Below the pieces are notes generated by a model. That model was not told where the DNA came from, did no database searches, and saw nothing but the letters and a program-made list of their open reading frames with translations. Positions 1 to 9,095 of a DNA stretch of 64,000 nucleotides are shown here, in pieces (within the stretch, counting starts at the first letter, position 1; every line of letters starts with the position of its first letter). The stretch spans positions 155,468,714 through 155,532,713 of the forward strand of contig CM061142.1 in assembly GCA_030789695.1 (NCBI GenBank), written 5' to 3'. This DNA is from Scilla litardierei. Its lineage: Eukaryota; Streptophyta; Magnoliopsida; Asparagales; Asparagaceae. Both the position numbers and the translations under genes were made by a program.

Positions 1-1473
1 TACCCCGAACGTGCACTTCGCGGGGTTGAGCCGAATGTGGTGTCGCCGCAACCGCTCGAAGGTCTCCCGCAAGTCGGCGATGTGGTCTTCCGGTCGCCTT
101 GACTTGACAAGCATGTCGTCGACGTAGACTTCTAGGTTCCTCCCGATCTGGGAGCTGAACACCTTGTTGACCATTCTCTGGTAAGTGGCCCCCGCGTTCT
201 TCAAGCCAAAGGGCATCTTCTTGTAGCAGTAGGTTCCCCGGTCCGTCGTGAAGGCTGTCATCTCTTCGTCCCGGGGGTCCATCTGGACTTGATTGTACCC
301 GGAGTAAGCGTCCATGAAGCTTAGCATCTCGTATCCCGTGGCGTTGTCCACCAGGTGGTCGATGCGCGGCAGGGGGTAGCTGTCCTTGGGGCAGGCCTTG
401 TTGAGGTCACTGAAGTCCACGCACATTCGCCACTTCCCATTGGGTTTTTTGACCATCACCACGTTCGACAGCCACTCCGGGTACCAGACTTCTCGTATGA
501 AGCCGGCATCGAGGAGACGCTCCACTTCCTCGGAGGCTGCCTTCATCTTCTCGCCGCCCAGGTTACGCTTCTTCTGCCTAACCGGTTTGAAGTTGGGGTC
601 GGCGTTGATCTGGTGGACGATCACCTGGGGGTCCACACCGGGCATGTCTTCAGGTGACCAGGCGAAGATGTCCAGGTTCACTTCCAGGCATTCGATCAGC
701 TGATCCCTCAGGTCCGGGCTCAGCCCTCTCCCGATCGAGACGAACCGGCCCTCGATGTCCGTGACCGGGATTTGCTCCTGCTCCTCCGCAGGGGTGGGCC
801 TAGGCCCACTCCTTAAGTCGAGCGCGGCCATCCGGTCAGCTAGACGATCCTCGGGACCTTCCTCCGCCAGTTGATAGCAGGTATTCGGTCTCCCCGCGTC
901 GCCTTCGACTTGCCCCATCCCCCCCGGCGTTCGGAACTTGATGGTCCGATGGAGGGTCGAGACCACCGCGCCGACGGCGTTGAGTAGGGGTCGGCCGATG
1001 ATCCCATTGTATTCCGACCCGATCCCCAATACGATGAATTCCACCGCCAGGGTCACTGAGTCTGGTGTGTCTCCGAGCGTTACCGGGAGATGGATAGTGC
1101 CGATGATGGGGGTGGAGTGACCCGTGAATCCGACCACGGGACCCGAGCGAGGTCGCAAGTCTTCTTTCTGCCGGCCCATCTTCTCCAGGGTTGACATAAA
1201 CAGGACGTCACAGGAGCTGCCGGTGTCGACAAGCAGCCGTCGTACCAAGGTAGTGTCTATGACCACTGATACCACCAAAGCCACGTCCGAGCTGCGCGCT
1301 GTTACGGGCGCACTCGGTCTCCCGACCTGTGGGGAAGGGGAGGGCCTCCCGGCCCTTTCCTCACGACTCTCCTCGCGTCGGTCCCGTGCCCATTCTTGGC
1401 AACGATGGCGGGCCCTGTCGCCCCGCGCTGGGGCCTCGCCCTTCTTTCGCCGAGAGGAGGGAGGTCGCGTCAT
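1..1473 (-). CDS. Ty3/gypsy Tat-type pol fragment (protease + reverse transcriptase)
   Basis: The minus strand is open from about 1527 to the window edge without a stop, so the gene continues leftwards. The first in-frame ATG is at 1473. In order I see an aspartic protease core DTGSSCDVLF (Asp codon at 1227), a linker, then the RT with PEWLSNVVMVKKPNGKWR, MCVDFSDLNKACPKD, the MPFGLKNAGATYQRM block and the catalytic YVDD at 126-115. This is the protease-RT order of Ty3/gypsy elements of the Tat type. RNase H and integrase would lie outside the window. No gag lies between the primer-binding site at about 1528 and the protease: only about 250 nt of charged, repetitive sequence are present, where gag would need well over 1 kb. 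The intact frame suggests a fairly young copy. Confidence 0.9.
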   Translation of the reverse strand, partial: MTRPPSSRRKKGEAPARGDRARHRCQEWARDRREESREERAGRPSPSPQVGRPSAPVTARSSDVALVVSVVIDTTLVRRLLVDTGSSCDVLFMSTLEKMGRQKEDLRPRSGPVVGFTGHSTPIIGTIHLPVTLGDTPDSVTLAVEFIVLGIGSEYNGIIGRPLLNAVGAVVSTLHRTIKFRTPGGMGQVEGDAGRPNTCYQLAEEGPEDRLADRMAALDLRSGPRPTPAEEQEQIPVTDIEGRFVSIGRGLSPDLRDQLIECLEVNLDIFAWSPEDMPGVDPQVIVHQINADPNFKPVRQKKRNLGGEKMKAASEEVERLLDAGFIREVWYPEWLSNVVMVKKPNGKWRMCVDFSDLNKACPKDSYPLPRIDHLVDNATGYEMLSFMDAYSGYNQVQMDPRDEEMTAFTTDRGTYCYKKMPFGLKNAGATYQRMVNKVFSSQIGRNLEVYVDDMLVKSRRPEDHIADLRETFERLRRHHIRLNPAKCTFGV

Positions 1474-1510
1474 CGCAGATGTGGTTTGTTTCTTCGTGGG
1501 ACGGTTTTCG

Positions 1511-1528
1511 TTCCCACAGACGGCGCCA
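1511..1528 (-). other. Primer-binding site of the minus-strand Tat element
   Basis: On the minus strand the sequence TGGCGCCGTCTGTGGGAA starts two bases inside the LTR edge. TGGCGCCGT matches the 3' end of plant tRNA-Asp, the usual primer for Tat/Athila elements; the following bases match poorly. It fixes the element's orientation and the inner edge of the LTR. Confidence 0.75.
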
Positions 1529-1530
1529 GA

Positions 1531-2495
1531 TGTTTCAGAGTGTTTTCTCAATACAAAGCGTTGACCGTGGAGAACCCGGTCAACGTGGTCAAGGGGCCCG
1601 CTTTGGGTCCCTCGGGGGCTTCGAATCGGTGCAGAAGGGGCGAGGGGAAGCCTCGGCCCCGGTTGAGACGCTCGGCCTCGGACAGACGTGCTCGGCCTCG
1701 GCTGGAAGGGGGACGAGGGGTAGCCTCAGTCGCCCGGGTAGATGCACGGCCGACGGGTGGCGAGGGAGAGTCTCGGTCCCGATTAAGACGCTCAGCCTCG
1801 GTAGGGCGTGCTCGGCCTCGGCAGGCTGACGGTGAGGGGAAGCCTCACTGTCCAGTTGATCGAGTGGTCGGAGAGGGGCGAGGGGTAGCCTCAGCCCGTT
1901 GATCAGCTGTCCACCTGCGCAGACGAGAACGCTCGTCAGGGGGCCGGACCTTGGTTCCGGCCAAATCCCCTCCGATGCCTAAGTCAGATAGAGATCTGAG
2001 AAAGGAGGCCCGGCGGAGACGGTCCGACTCGTGAGGAGATCGTAACGGCGTCTCTCGGCGCGAGCGGGGGAGGAAGGAGATGAATTGGGGGAACGAGGTC
2101 GTTGATGGAGTACCTTAGGTTTTGTTACCTGAGATGCGGTTCCCTTCTTCGTTGTCTTCCTAGCCCTTTTGTAGAGCTCCCAGCGTGACTGCCCCTGGCC
2201 CACGTCCCACGCCCGCCTTCGATCGTGCCCCATCAATCCGCCCCCTCGCCGCCGCTCTCTCCGCCATCCCAGCACCTCCCCATTACCGCCCTTTAGTGGT
2301 CGCGCATTCGGGGGAGCGGTTTTCGCAAGAGTGGTCGAGTGACCAGCGGTTTATCGGGTCCGGGTCGGATCGACATTCGAGAAGATCCCTTATAGGGCCT
2401 TTGTCGAATGGGCTTTGAGGATGCAGATGGGCTCTTGACCAGTAGTCGGGCTCCTGGGCTCGTGTTTTTTGGGTCTCGGTCAAATACGCGTAACA
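1531..2495 (-). mobile_element. 5' LTR of Tat-type element 1
   Basis: In element orientation it runs from TGTTACGCG (at 2495) to CTGAAACA (at 1531), directly before the primer-binding site. At 1987-1969 it carries the motif CTGACTTAGGCATCGGAGG, which also occurs in the other Tat LTRs of this window (7031-7049, 35831-35849, 51911-51929). The right edge is placed by the TG...CA rule. The other LTR lies outside the window, so the flanking GTACG (2496-2500) cannot be checked as a target duplication. Confidence 0.7.
1625..1910. repeat. GC-rich imperfect repeats within the LTR
   Basis: About five imperfect units share a GAGGGGWAGCCTC start and a GCTCGGCCTCGG element. They lie on the primer-binding-site side of the LTR. 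No reading frame in them looks like protein. Confidence 0.6.
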
Positions 2496-3626
2496 GTACG
2501 TATTTGTCATATTTCATTATTCTATCTTATATATGTTTGTGGTTGTATATACCATGATAGGCATGATATTCTGTACTTTTATTCTGATCAATCAGATTGC
2601 ATTGTTGTAATCATAATTACAATTTTTCTATGATGTGCTTAAATATAGATGTAAAAACATGTGAGTAACTATGTACACTTAGCGTATTTAAATTAACCAG
2701 GAAGGAATGAAAACGACGTGGAAAAAATATGTAGATAACAATAATCCAATCTTTGCCTAAATATGCCATGGGCCTATTCTCGTTCGCACACCTAAGTTAG
2801 AATGGAAAGCGATATCTAGGAGGATTTTGTGCGTTGATCCACTTGTCATAATTTTATTAGTTTTATAGTAATAGAACTTTTTGCAATTGCTAGCTAGATA
2901 AACAAAGAAACCCCCCCCTGTTCACTATACATCTGGTGTACTCAAGGTTTTAGAATACAAAGATTAAAGTGAATGGTTGTGATTGTCTAAAAATAATGGA
3001 GATGTGACTTTTAACAAGGGATTTCCTTCTGGTACATATATTCATTGTAAGACAAACCATCTAATGAACACTAGGAGGCTTTTGATAGTTCACCAAATCA
3101 TCGCAAATTTAACGGTTTTGTAGTAATAAAACTGTTTGTGATGGCTTGATGAACAAAAGAACGCCACTAAATTGTTCATTGGATATTAGGTCTTATTAGA
3201 TTCCAGGCCGGCATTGGAAAGTTATAATGTTTGTCAACCAAGTCAGATAAACTATTCTGTAAACTTCCGTGGATAACGCAAATACTTTAATATTTCTGTT
3301 TCGAATATTTCAGAATAAAGCTTATGATTTGCGATAAATTAATGTTGCAGTCAGATGAAACGGCTCTTTCATCTCAAAAACAAGTATTTCAAATACAAAC
3401 ACTTCAGTCGCCTGGAGAGCAATTTTTCGCTGTAAGTGTAAACATGCTGGGTTTCATACCCGTGGAATCTTCCCAAGGTCTCCCTGCCATCCCATGCGCA
3501 TTATGATATTTCCAGCCAGAGCAACATTTCATATTGTATGTGTTTGACGAAGTGACCGCATTCAGCTGCCTATTTTCTTCTGGCTTACAGCGGCCGGTCC
3601 ATGACGGAGAGGGAAAAGAATCGACC
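2496..3626. other. AT-rich intergenic region upstream of the DUF4220 gene
   Basis: No convincing coding sequence or transposon is seen. It must contain the promoter and 5' UTR of the gene that starts at 3627, but I could not pick a TATA box with confidence. Confidence 0.6.
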
Positions 3627-5741
3627 ATGGGAGCGCTGAGGTCTTTCAAGGATTTCTGGAACATTTGGGAGCTTAGGATACTTGTAGTTTGCAGCTTGTT
3701 GTTGCAAATATTTCTGATCTTGGCAGCGAACTTGAGGAAGAAGATGGCGATGCCAGTGGTGAAGTTCACCCTTTGGTCCGCCTACCTTCTCGCCGACCTC
3801 GTCGCTACATATTCCCTCGGGGTCCTCTCCCGAAACCAGAGCAAGTACAGTGCAGACGACATCAAAAACAACGACGCCACCAATTTTGAGTTGCAGCTCA
3901 TGGCCTTGTGGGCTCCCTTCCTCCTCCTGCATCTCGGCGGTCCAGACACGATCACGGCATTCTCGTTGGAGGACAACCAGCTATGGCACCGGCACGGCCT
4001 GGGGCTAGCCGTTCAGGTGGCTCTGGCCGCAAACATCTTAGCGCGGTACTATCCCGAGGGGCAGCTCCTCTTCTCATCGGTGCTTGTTTTCGTCGCCGGC
4101 GTGTCCAAGTACGGGGAGCGGACGTTGGCTCTCAAACGCGGAAGCATGGACGGACTCAGGATTTCTATGCTGGGAAGCGCAGACCCCGGCCCTGACTATG
4201 CAAACACTATGAACAAGTACGCGGCCAGGCTCCGGGCCGGGTTGCCCGCCCCCATCAGCGTTCGCCCCGCATCGTCAACCACACATCAGCAAGGTCAGGC
4301 AGCTATGCAGGAGCAGAAGACGAAGATAGTGGAGGCACACGGATTCTTCAAGAAATTCAAAGGCCTGTTTGTCGACAGCATATTCACATTCGAAGACAGG
4401 AAGAAGAGCAGGTCCTTCTTCCTCGCCGCAACAGCCGAATCGGCCTTCAAAGTGGTGGAGATCGAGCTCAGCTTCGCTTACGATGTGCTCTACACCAAGG
4501 CTTCCGTAGCCAGAACATACACCGGAGTGGTCGTCCGTGGCGTGAGCCTCATTACCACCGCCATTGCCACCGTCCACTTTATGCACACTGTTATCCCTCA
4601 ACATTCGGATCTCTTGAAGAAACAAGGAAACATAAAGATCAAAGTTTACATAACATATGCGCTCTTTTGCGGCGCGATACTCATAGAGATCCTCTCTCTT
4701 GTGCGGCTCGTTTTTTCCGACTGGACCATCATCCTCATAGAAAACTTCAAGTGTTGGCGATGTATACAGAAAGCAATTCTTGTATTTCGCCCCGTGGAGA
4801 GATGCAGGTGGTCCAACGCCATATGGCAGTTCAATCTGCTCGGCTTTTGTCTCAAGGACCGCCGGCGGCCACCGTATATCAACAGTATCGCCGACAAGAT
4901 GGGGTTGAAAACGAAACTCGATTCCTATTTCTGCACGAACAACGTTCCCCTGACATCCGATCTCCAGCAATTCATCTTCCAGGATTTGAAGGAGAAATCT
5001 GAGGCAGCCCAAGGGCACCGAGATTTCAAGCACTACACTGCCTGTCGAGGCCAGTGGGCTCTCTCGCAACATGACGGCCTCCAAGAGCTAGTCGGGTGGA
5101 GCGTGGTGGATGCAGAGTTCGACGAGAGCCTCCTCATTTGGCACATCGCGACCGATCTTTGCTACCGGTGTCTACGGTATCCCACAACGACGACGAGCCT
5201 ACCACCGGATCAACGGGAGCAAGTACTGGAGCATAGAAAGATGGCACATGAACTATCCAATTACTTGCTGTACCTTCTGGTGTTTTGCCCGTTGATGCTA
5301 TCGTCCACGGCAGTAGTAGGGGTGAAGAAGTTCATGGATACATGCGCGGAGGCAACGAAACAATTGAAAAGCGAGCCCAAGAAGTTGGGCGGGTTGGAGG
5401 CCTGCAGATTTCTGCTATCCGTCAACACCGACCACCGTCCGGTCAGAATCAAAGGAGACGGCTGCAAGTCGGTGTTGTGGGACGGATGCAAGCTCGCGAA
5501 AACGCTGGAGTTGGTGGAAGAGCAGACGAGGTGGAAGATCATATGCACAATGTTGCTAGAGATGCTTTGCTATGTTGCCATTCACTGCAGGGGATATTAC
5601 CATGCTGAGCAACTCAGCAACGGGGGGGAGCTGCTCACTTTCATCTGGTTCCTGGTTACCCATTTCGGCATGGGGGAACAATACATGATCGAAGCCGGTG
5701 ATAACCGAGCAACCATCGGCGATGAGGAAGACGCGGCCTAG
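3627..5741 (+). CDS. DUF4220/DUF594 domain membrane protein
   Basis: A 704-residue single-exon protein of the plant DUF4220/DUF594 family, whose biochemical role is unknown. The N-terminal half has hydrophobic segments at about residues 14-36, 41-65, 88-105 and 130-165, and the family hallmark HLGGPDTITAFSLEDN near residue 103. Two more hydrophobic segments lie at about residues 300-355. The C-terminal DUF594 part has the signature SNYLLYLLVFCPLML near residue 550, preceded by a WHIATDLCY motif. The length is normal for the family. I chose ATG 3627 because it has a strong plant context (ACCATGG) and precedes the conserved N terminus. The frame extends upstream to 3534 only without an ATG. No stop or frameshift is seen, so it looks functional. 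It is the only host gene I can support fully here, and it is surrounded by retrotransposons. Confidence 0.92.
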   Translation: MGALRSFKDFWNIWELRILVVCSLLLQIFLILAANLRKKMAMPVVKFTLWSAYLLADLVATYSLGVLSRNQSKYSADDIKNNDATNFELQLMALWAPFLLLHLGGPDTITAFSLEDNQLWHRHGLGLAVQVALAANILARYYPEGQLLFSSVLVFVAGVSKYGERTLALKRGSMDGLRISMLGSADPGPDYANTMNKYAARLRAGLPAPISVRPASSTTHQQGQAAMQEQKTKIVEAHGFFKKFKGLFVDSIFTFEDRKKSRSFFLAATAESAFKVVEIELSFAYDVLYTKASVARTYTGVVVRGVSLITTAIATVHFMHTVIPQHSDLLKKQGNIKIKVYITYALFCGAILIEILSLVRLVFSDWTIILIENFKCWRCIQKAILVFRPVERCRWSNAIWQFNLLGFCLKDRRRPPYINSIADKMGLKTKLDSYFCTNNVPLTSDLQQFIFQDLKEKSEAAQGHRDFKHYTACRGQWALSQHDGLQELVGWSVVDAEFDESLLIWHIATDLCYRCLRYPTTTTSLPPDQREQVLEHRKMAHELSNYLLYLLVFCPLMLSSTAVVGVKKFMDTCAEATKQLKSEPKKLGGLEACRFLLSVNTDHRPVRIKGDGCKSVLWDGCKLAKTLELVEEQTRWKIICTMLLEMLCYVAIHCRGYYHAEQLSNGGELLTFIWFLVTHFGMGEQYMIEAGDNRATIGDEEDAA

Positions 5742-5957
5742 TGATGTGTGTGTGCGCCCGCGCTCTCTAGGCGATTCTTTTGATTTTCTGGGCATATTTG
5801 ATTTAGTTTAGGAGTGCTTGCTCTTCAGTGGAAATACAGGAAATTGATGTCCAGTCCGCGGGTCTCGTAGAAATTTGAGTTTTTTGTGATGATTTTGTGA
5901 GTTTGTCTTGAGAGTGTTTTCCTGTAATTTTGTTAAAATTTAGTTTGTGAAAGATTA

Positions 5958-5963
5958 AATAAA
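5958..5963 (+). terminator. Poly(A) signal AATAAA of the DUF4220 gene
   Basis: AATAAA lies about 215 nt after the stop codon in an AT- and T-rich stretch, a normal position for a plant polyadenylation signal. Confidence 0.55.
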
Positions 5964-6589
5964 ATTAATGAAATATTCTGATAAATTAATTGGTTTCAAA
6001 ACACACGAGCATTCCTAAGAATAGCTCTGAAGAAAGAAATCCGTTATTTCAGGAGTAAAGGAATGCGGACATACCGAAGTTTGTGCTTACATAAAAAATT
6101 CAAGCAAGTGTTAAGATCAAGAGGTGAAGTTCCAGTGGACAATTGCTTGGAAAGGAGCTTGACCATAATTGCTGAATATCACAAATTCCAGAATATACAG
6201 TCACCATACATCCTTCCACCTCATCAAATTGAAAGAGTCGCAGCAGGTGGGAGAGCAGTTGTCGCAGGAGGTGGAGGGATCGCCGCGCGCCACCAAAGGG
6301 GCGTTCCAGAGTGTATCAGATTCAAACAGAAGGAACAGCCGTTGGATTGATGAGAGCCGTTGGATGCAGAGTAATGGTTCGTCGATGATTAAGTCACAAC
6401 AGTTAGATCCACCTATGTGAATGAAATCGCAGCCGTTGGGGCCAGGACAGCACTATTCATCATCCCATCCCTCCAGCGATTGCGAGTAGCGGCAAGCTCC
6501 ATCCATTGACGCATCTTTGTAACCGTTCAGTCATCCAGAGACGCAGCATCCAGTGACGTGGTTAGGTAACTGAATTGCCAACAGAATTT
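5964..6589. other. Unassigned sequence downstream of the DUF4220 gene
   Basis: Moderately AT-rich. Short open frames exist, but none shows domain-like composition or motifs. I see nothing I can name here. Confidence 0.5.
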
Positions 6590-7155
6590 TGTGACAGGGC
6601 AGCGTTGAGGGAATACATACATGACTCCTAGTAGCTTGGGTTGTTACAACTGACCGCCATCACAATTGTATAAAAGGGGAATGATTGTAAGAAGAAAATC
6701 ATCTGGAAATCAAATGAAATTCTCAGTTCTCCGAGTCTTCCTTTTGCCGTTGATTTTCTTTTGTTTTCCTTGTTTTCTTGTTTCTTTTGCTGCAATTTGC
6801 AGATTTCAAGCTTCTCCAATGGCGAGGCTATTGGCGAGGGCTGCAAATTCCGTTCATGAAGAGCGGCCGAGGCAACCGTTGGAGCAGGGGCTTCAACAAC
6901 TACTTGGGCGAGTATTCACTCAACGGTATTCCGAACAAGGTTTCACCTAGCAGAGAGGGGATCCTTCAATACCGTCTGAAACGAATAGAAAACACGTCAG
7001 TGGAAACGGAGGGGGTTGCCCTCCAACTCGCATCTGATGCTTAAGTCAGTATCAAGCAGAAGATGGATGGATGGCTGAGTGTAGCCACCGCTTGGATTTG
7101 TGAGGTGAAAATAGAGATGCTAGCTAGGGTTCTTTTAGCAATTGAAAGATAACAT
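6590..7155 (-). mobile_element. Remnant of a Tat-type LTR
   Basis: On the minus strand 7049-7031 reads CTGACTTAAGCATCAGATG, followed by a GGAGGGCAACCCCCTCC inverted pair. These resemble the conserved LTR block of the other Tat elements in the window. The edges and the rest of the element cannot be recognised, so the limits are approximate. Confidence 0.4.
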
Positions 7156-7159
7156 ACCC

Positions 7160-9076
7160 TGATGTAGGGGACTGTTCGAGTCCACAAGTGCATGGTGTCG
7201 AGGCTTTATAATATAGCAAGATTGTCGATCCCACAGGGATGCGATTGGTTAAGGTCTTGCATTGGGTTTTTTTTCAGAGTTGTTTGACAATACTAGTTAT
7301 GAGGGTATCCAAGAAGTTTGTCACGGTAATACTCTCACAAATAATATCAATCAAATGAAAACTAGGGCATTAGGAGTCACCGCTAGGATCATCGAATGTC
7401 GATGCTAATTTATAATTTCTATGTTGGATTGGTTTTATAGTGCGAGATTATCGCATCTCGAATGTGGAATTCGTAGCCAACTATCGTTGTACTACTCATC
7501 TAACGTATCTCGTGCTTAGCCCCACCATTATGGATGGCCTTGCATGCGAAACGTGTATTACGATCGACAATTATTCTCAATCTCTGCTCATGTCACTATC
7601 GTGAATTAGAGCTTCGATCTTTGATGTGATTGGTCTTGTTGACGCTACTATCAATTAGTAATATAGGGCATCGGTGGAGACCCTTAAAGTGTGTGCCACT
7701 ATCGTGGATCACGAACTCCAATTGAATTCACTAACAACCCTAATCAAGCCTATAGGATAATATCTAAGGCAAGTACCACTATCGTGTAAACCCGAGATGA
7801 GAATGCAATAGACTTGATTAGATCAACTACATCACATCTCTCATTCACCAAATCAACCTAAAAATCACAACTTTACATCTAAATCCAAAGATTCTACGGA
7901 TCATCCATTAGCCCTAGATAGAACTGCTCACGATCCATAGAAAAAACAATAAAAGCAATAATAACATAGAATAAGACATCGTCGCAACAATGATCATCAA
8001 AACAATGGAGATGGGTAAAGAGAACGATATCAAACCAATGGAAGATAAGGAGTCACCTTCAGAAAATTAAGATCACAAGGTTCGAATGCAAAATAATCTC
8101 CAAAAATCCAAACTTTGTCCCCAAAAGCAATAACGACGCCTAAGAGAACTTGAATTAAAGCTAAAAACCAATAATGATCCGAACTCCCTAACCTAAGGAA
8201 AGTAAAATTGCTTATATACATGCCAGTTGGATGCACCAAATCAAATAAAAAACCAAAGGTCGGTTCAGCACCTGCATCTGTAAAGCTGCTCGACTCGATC
8301 GAGTGGCGGTGCCGCTCGGTCCGAGTCGAGCGTCGTCGCGTCATCACCGCCTTAACCTTCCTTCTAGAGAGATGGTTGCTCGGACAGAGTGGATGGCCTA
8401 CTCGGTCGAGCTACATGGCCTCATGCTTGGCCTCAAATCGCTGCTCTGCCTTATATTCCACTCGTCTGAGTTACCTTGGCACTCTGTCATATGGGCGTGT
8501 ACGCTCGATCGAGCTATAGAGGGTCGCAGAAGCTTCAAATTGTTGTTCCGTTGAATATTTCACTCGACCGAGTAGCTACTCGGTCGAGTGGCCTTCTAGC
8601 TTCTCACAACAGCTATGTCCTTGAGATGTTCTCTTTTGCCTCGCCTACTCGACCGAGTGAGTGACACTGCTCGGTCGAGCTTAATGCTTAACTTTAGCTT
8701 TGATTTTGGGATGCTGCCATGTCATTCACTCGACCGAGTAGCTGATCTACTCGATCCGATTAGACTGGGAAAAGCTGAAATCTTTGTGAAGCTTCCATTC
8801 TTTTGCTCTCTTCTCATTCCCTCTTCTTCTTCTACTCAAATCTTCTTCTCCAACCAGTCAAGCACCTAGCAGGCTGCTCCATTGATGCTCTGGCGATCTC
8901 AGATGTGTCCATCACTCAAAATTGCTCCAAATCGTCTCAAAACTTTTGAAAATGAGAATAAAGCTCCGAAAGTAATATAATACGATAAACGATCGATAGA
9001 GCGATAAAAGTAAGTTGTAAGAAACTAAAATGGCGTGAAATGATGCGATAAATGTATGGAAAATAAGGACACGTCA
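7160..9076 (-). mobile_element. 3' LTR of an Athila-like gypsy element
   Basis: In element orientation it starts with TGACGTGTCC at 9076, directly after a polypurine tract preceded by the GAGGACGAGTAATATG context common at the 3' end of Athila-type elements. It ends at TG 7160 on the plus strand. About 1.9 kb is a usual LTR length for this group. The left part includes the phrase TGTCGATCCCACAGGGATG often seen in such LTRs. The partner LTR is not in the window, and the left edge is uncertain by some bases. Confidence 0.55.
8285..8770. repeat. Cluster of short palindromes (CTCGACCGAG type) in the Athila-like LTR
   Basis: Copies of CTCGACCGAGT and its reverse complement alternate through this stretch. 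The 30 bases at 8561-8590 form a perfect palindrome centred on AGCT. Partly matching pairs lie near 8290-8335, 8645-8680 and 8730-8760. Confidence 0.85.
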
Positions 9077-9095
9077 AAATCCCCCAAGCTTACAT
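9077..9095 (-). promoter_or_regulatory. Polypurine tract of the Athila-like element
   Basis: The minus strand reads AAGCTTGGGGGATTT immediately before the LTR start TGACGTG. This primes plus-strand DNA synthesis and places the LTR at 7160-9076 as the 3' LTR. Confidence 0.55.

Noticed and set aside
3404..5084. Long minus-strand frames under the DUF4220 gene
   Set aside because: They are shadows of the plus-strand gene, which has clear family motifs throughout.
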